A stretch of 64,000 nucleotides of DNA, taken from the NCBI RefSeq assembly GCF_021991925.1, contig NZ_RXZI01000001.1, positions 434,001 to 498,000 on the forward strand, in the 5' to 3' direction. The notes below the pieces were generated by a model, which saw only the letters and a program-made list of their open reading frames with translations, was not told where the DNA came from and did not search any database. Numbering within the stretch: the stretch's first letter is position 1; every line of letters starts with the position of its first letter. The stretch is from Sutcliffiella horikoshii. Lineage in GTDB: Bacteria; Bacillota; Bacilli; Bacillales; Bacillaceae_I. A program made the position numbers and the translations under genes. This document shows, in pieces, positions 62,877 through 64,000 of this stretch.

Positions 62877-64000
62877 ATGACTTTATCTGTGATGTGGTTT
62901 CGAAGGGATTTCCGGCTACAGGACAACACAGCTTTATACCACGCGGTAAAGGAAGCGCAACATAGAAAAGAACTTATATTGTTTATGTACCATCTAGACC
63001 CGAAATTCACCAGCAAGGATACACCGAATCATCGGTTCTTCTTTACTGCCTTACAAGAATTCATTAAGCATGGTGAAGCAAAGGGAATCTTTGTCCACGT
63101 ATTAGAAGGGACCTGGAAAGATGCTTTTTTAAAATTATTAAATCATTTTCCCGACATGACTTCTTTATATTTAAATAAGGACGAAGTAGGAGAAGGGTAT
63201 AAAAGGGATAAAGAGATTGAGAGATTTTTATGTCAAAAGAATATTAGGGTTCATTCTTATGATGATTACAACATTCATCATGCGGATGAAGTGAAGAAGG
63301 CGGACAACAGCATTTATAAAATATTTACACCTTATTTTAAAAAATGGAACTCTCTCCCTAAAAAGGATCCTGTAACTGTTAATGAAGAAACTATAAAAAA
63401 TATCTCGGTCAAAGATGATGGGTTGTATAACGAAGGCCTAGAAAGTTTATCCAAGATAGCTAAAAGGTTGCCTGCACAAGAGGATAATCCACAGGAAGAA
63501 CAAGCATTCAAGCTGCTTCAAAGCTTTCTAAAGGACAAGGTTGATCATTACGACCGGTTAAGGGACCTGCCTGCAGCAAATGGAACTTCTAAACTGTCTG
63601 TATTTTTAAGGACAGGTGCCATTTCTGCCCGGACCATCCTCTATTATATCCAGGAAAAACAACTGACGTCTTACAGCACTGGGATGGATACATTTGTGAA
63701 AGAACTCGCCTGGCGTGACTTTTACAATATGATTTATCATCATTATCCTAATAGTAAATCGCAAGAAATCGATGAGAAATATCATCAGCTTGATTGGAGT
63801 ATGGATGAAAACCTCCTCCAAAAGTGGAAAGAGGGAAACACGGGCTTTCCGATAGTTGATGCAGGAATGAGACAATTGAAGCAGGAGGGTTGGATGCAAA
63901 ACCGGATCAGAATGATTACCGCTTCTTTTCTCACGAAAGATTTACTGATGGATTGGAGGTTCGGGGAATTATATTTTGAGGAGATGCTGCATGATTATGA
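62877..64000 (+). CDS. phr: Deoxyribodipyrimidine photolyase, cut by the window end
   Basis: Light-driven repair of cyclobutane pyrimidine dimers. The first 374 residues are present of roughly 475; the frame stays open to the last base. The N-terminal alpha/beta antenna domain begins LSVMWFRRDFRLQDN, and the FAD-binding helical domain shows ELAWRDFY, GNTGFPIVDAGMRQL and MQNRIRMITASF. GAGGTG lies eight bases before the ATG at 62877. In B. subtilis the pycA-downstream region holds cta genes instead, and that species lacks a photolyase here, so this is a lineage difference. Confidence 0.93.
   Translation, partial: MTLSVMWFRRDFRLQDNTALYHAVKEAQHRKELILFMYHLDPKFTSKDTPNHRFFFTALQEFIKHGEAKGIFVHVLEGTWKDAFLKLLNHFPDMTSLYLNKDEVGEGYKRDKEIERFLCQKNIRVHSYDDYNIHHADEVKKADNSIYKIFTPYFKKWNSLPKKDPVTVNEETIKNISVKDDGLYNEGLESLSKIAKRLPAQEDNPQEEQAFKLLQSFLKDKVDHYDRLRDLPAANGTSKLSVFLRTGAISARTILYYIQEKQLTSYSTGMDTFVKELAWRDFYNMIYHHYPNSKSQEIDEKYHQLDWSMDENLLQKWKEGNTGFPIVDAGMRQLKQEGWMQNRIRMITASFLTKDLLMDWRFGELYFEEMLHDY

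Overview
The window is chromosomal DNA from a low-GC Gram-positive of the family Bacillaceae. Strong AGGAGG-type ribosome binding sites, frequent TTG and GTG starts, sigma-A promoters and compact hairpin terminators all fit. The gene order follows the Bacillus subtilis cheV/yku/ykn/ktrC-rnjA/pdh/ykt/yla/pycA stretch of the chromosome, with local gains and losses. The species cannot be fixed from the sequence alone; a Bacillus or Sutcliffiella-like genus is my best guess. I saw no rRNA, tRNA, prophage, intact insertion sequence or CRISPR array.

Layout. 0-13 kb: trehalose repressor treR, oligoendopeptidase pepF, chemotaxis coupler cheV, then ykyB, ykuD (L,D-transpeptidase), ykuE (Tat-exported phosphoesterase), fadH, a LysM protein, ykuI (EAL domain), several small or unknown genes, ykuJ, a YueI-like gene, a 47-aa zinc-ribbon protein, ykuK and abbA (anti-AbrB). 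13-23 kb: darB/ykuL (c-di-AMP receptor), an MFS pump, a TauE-type carrier, ccpC (citrate-responsive LysR regulator), a DUF368 lipid-carrier transporter, dapH-dapL (lysine and peptidoglycan precursor synthesis), ykuS, ykuT (MscS channel), ykuU-ykuV (peroxiredoxin and thioredoxin-like protein). 23-36 kb: a heterodimeric ABC exporter, an XRE regulator, ktrC (K+ channel gate), rpoY-rnjA (RNA polymerase epsilon, RNase J1), a candidate 23-aa basic peptide, a DMT transporter, a HAD phosphatase, peptide deformylase and lipoprotein ykyA. 36-41 kb: the pyruvate dehydrogenase operon pdhABCD. 41-58 kb: slp, a polysaccharide deacetylase lipoprotein, the dual-function RNA SR1 with its SR1P peptide, speA, yktA, yktB, ykzI, yktC, ylaF, typA, ylaH, ylaI, ylaJ, phoH2/ylaK, ylaL and a glutaminase. 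58-64 kb: ylaN, pycA (pyruvate carboxylase) and a photolyase cut by the window edge.

How the parts connect. Central carbon flow recurs: PDH and pyruvate carboxylase compete for pyruvate, CcpC controls early TCA genes, and SR1P/GapA sits beside pdh under apparent CcpN and CcpA sites. Three c-di-AMP-linked proteins (DarB, KtrC, PycA) lie within one 50-kb stretch. Envelope, stress and lineage-specific small genes fill the rest.

Most unusual is the intergenic DNA. Three separate convergent gene junctions (27.3, 29.1 and 54.3 kb) carry arrays of short direct repeats with an exact 20- or 21-bp period, about two helical turns. The unit sequence differs in each. There is also a five-layer concentric palindrome of about 490 bp at 10.5 kb, built from a GC-rich Bacillaceae palindromic repeat that recurs between pdhB and pdhC, after typA and as a fragment after pdhD. 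A MITE-like insertion separates fadH from a hairpin terminator, and a matching 24-bp end lies at the ylaN-pycA junction, where B. subtilis has ftsW.
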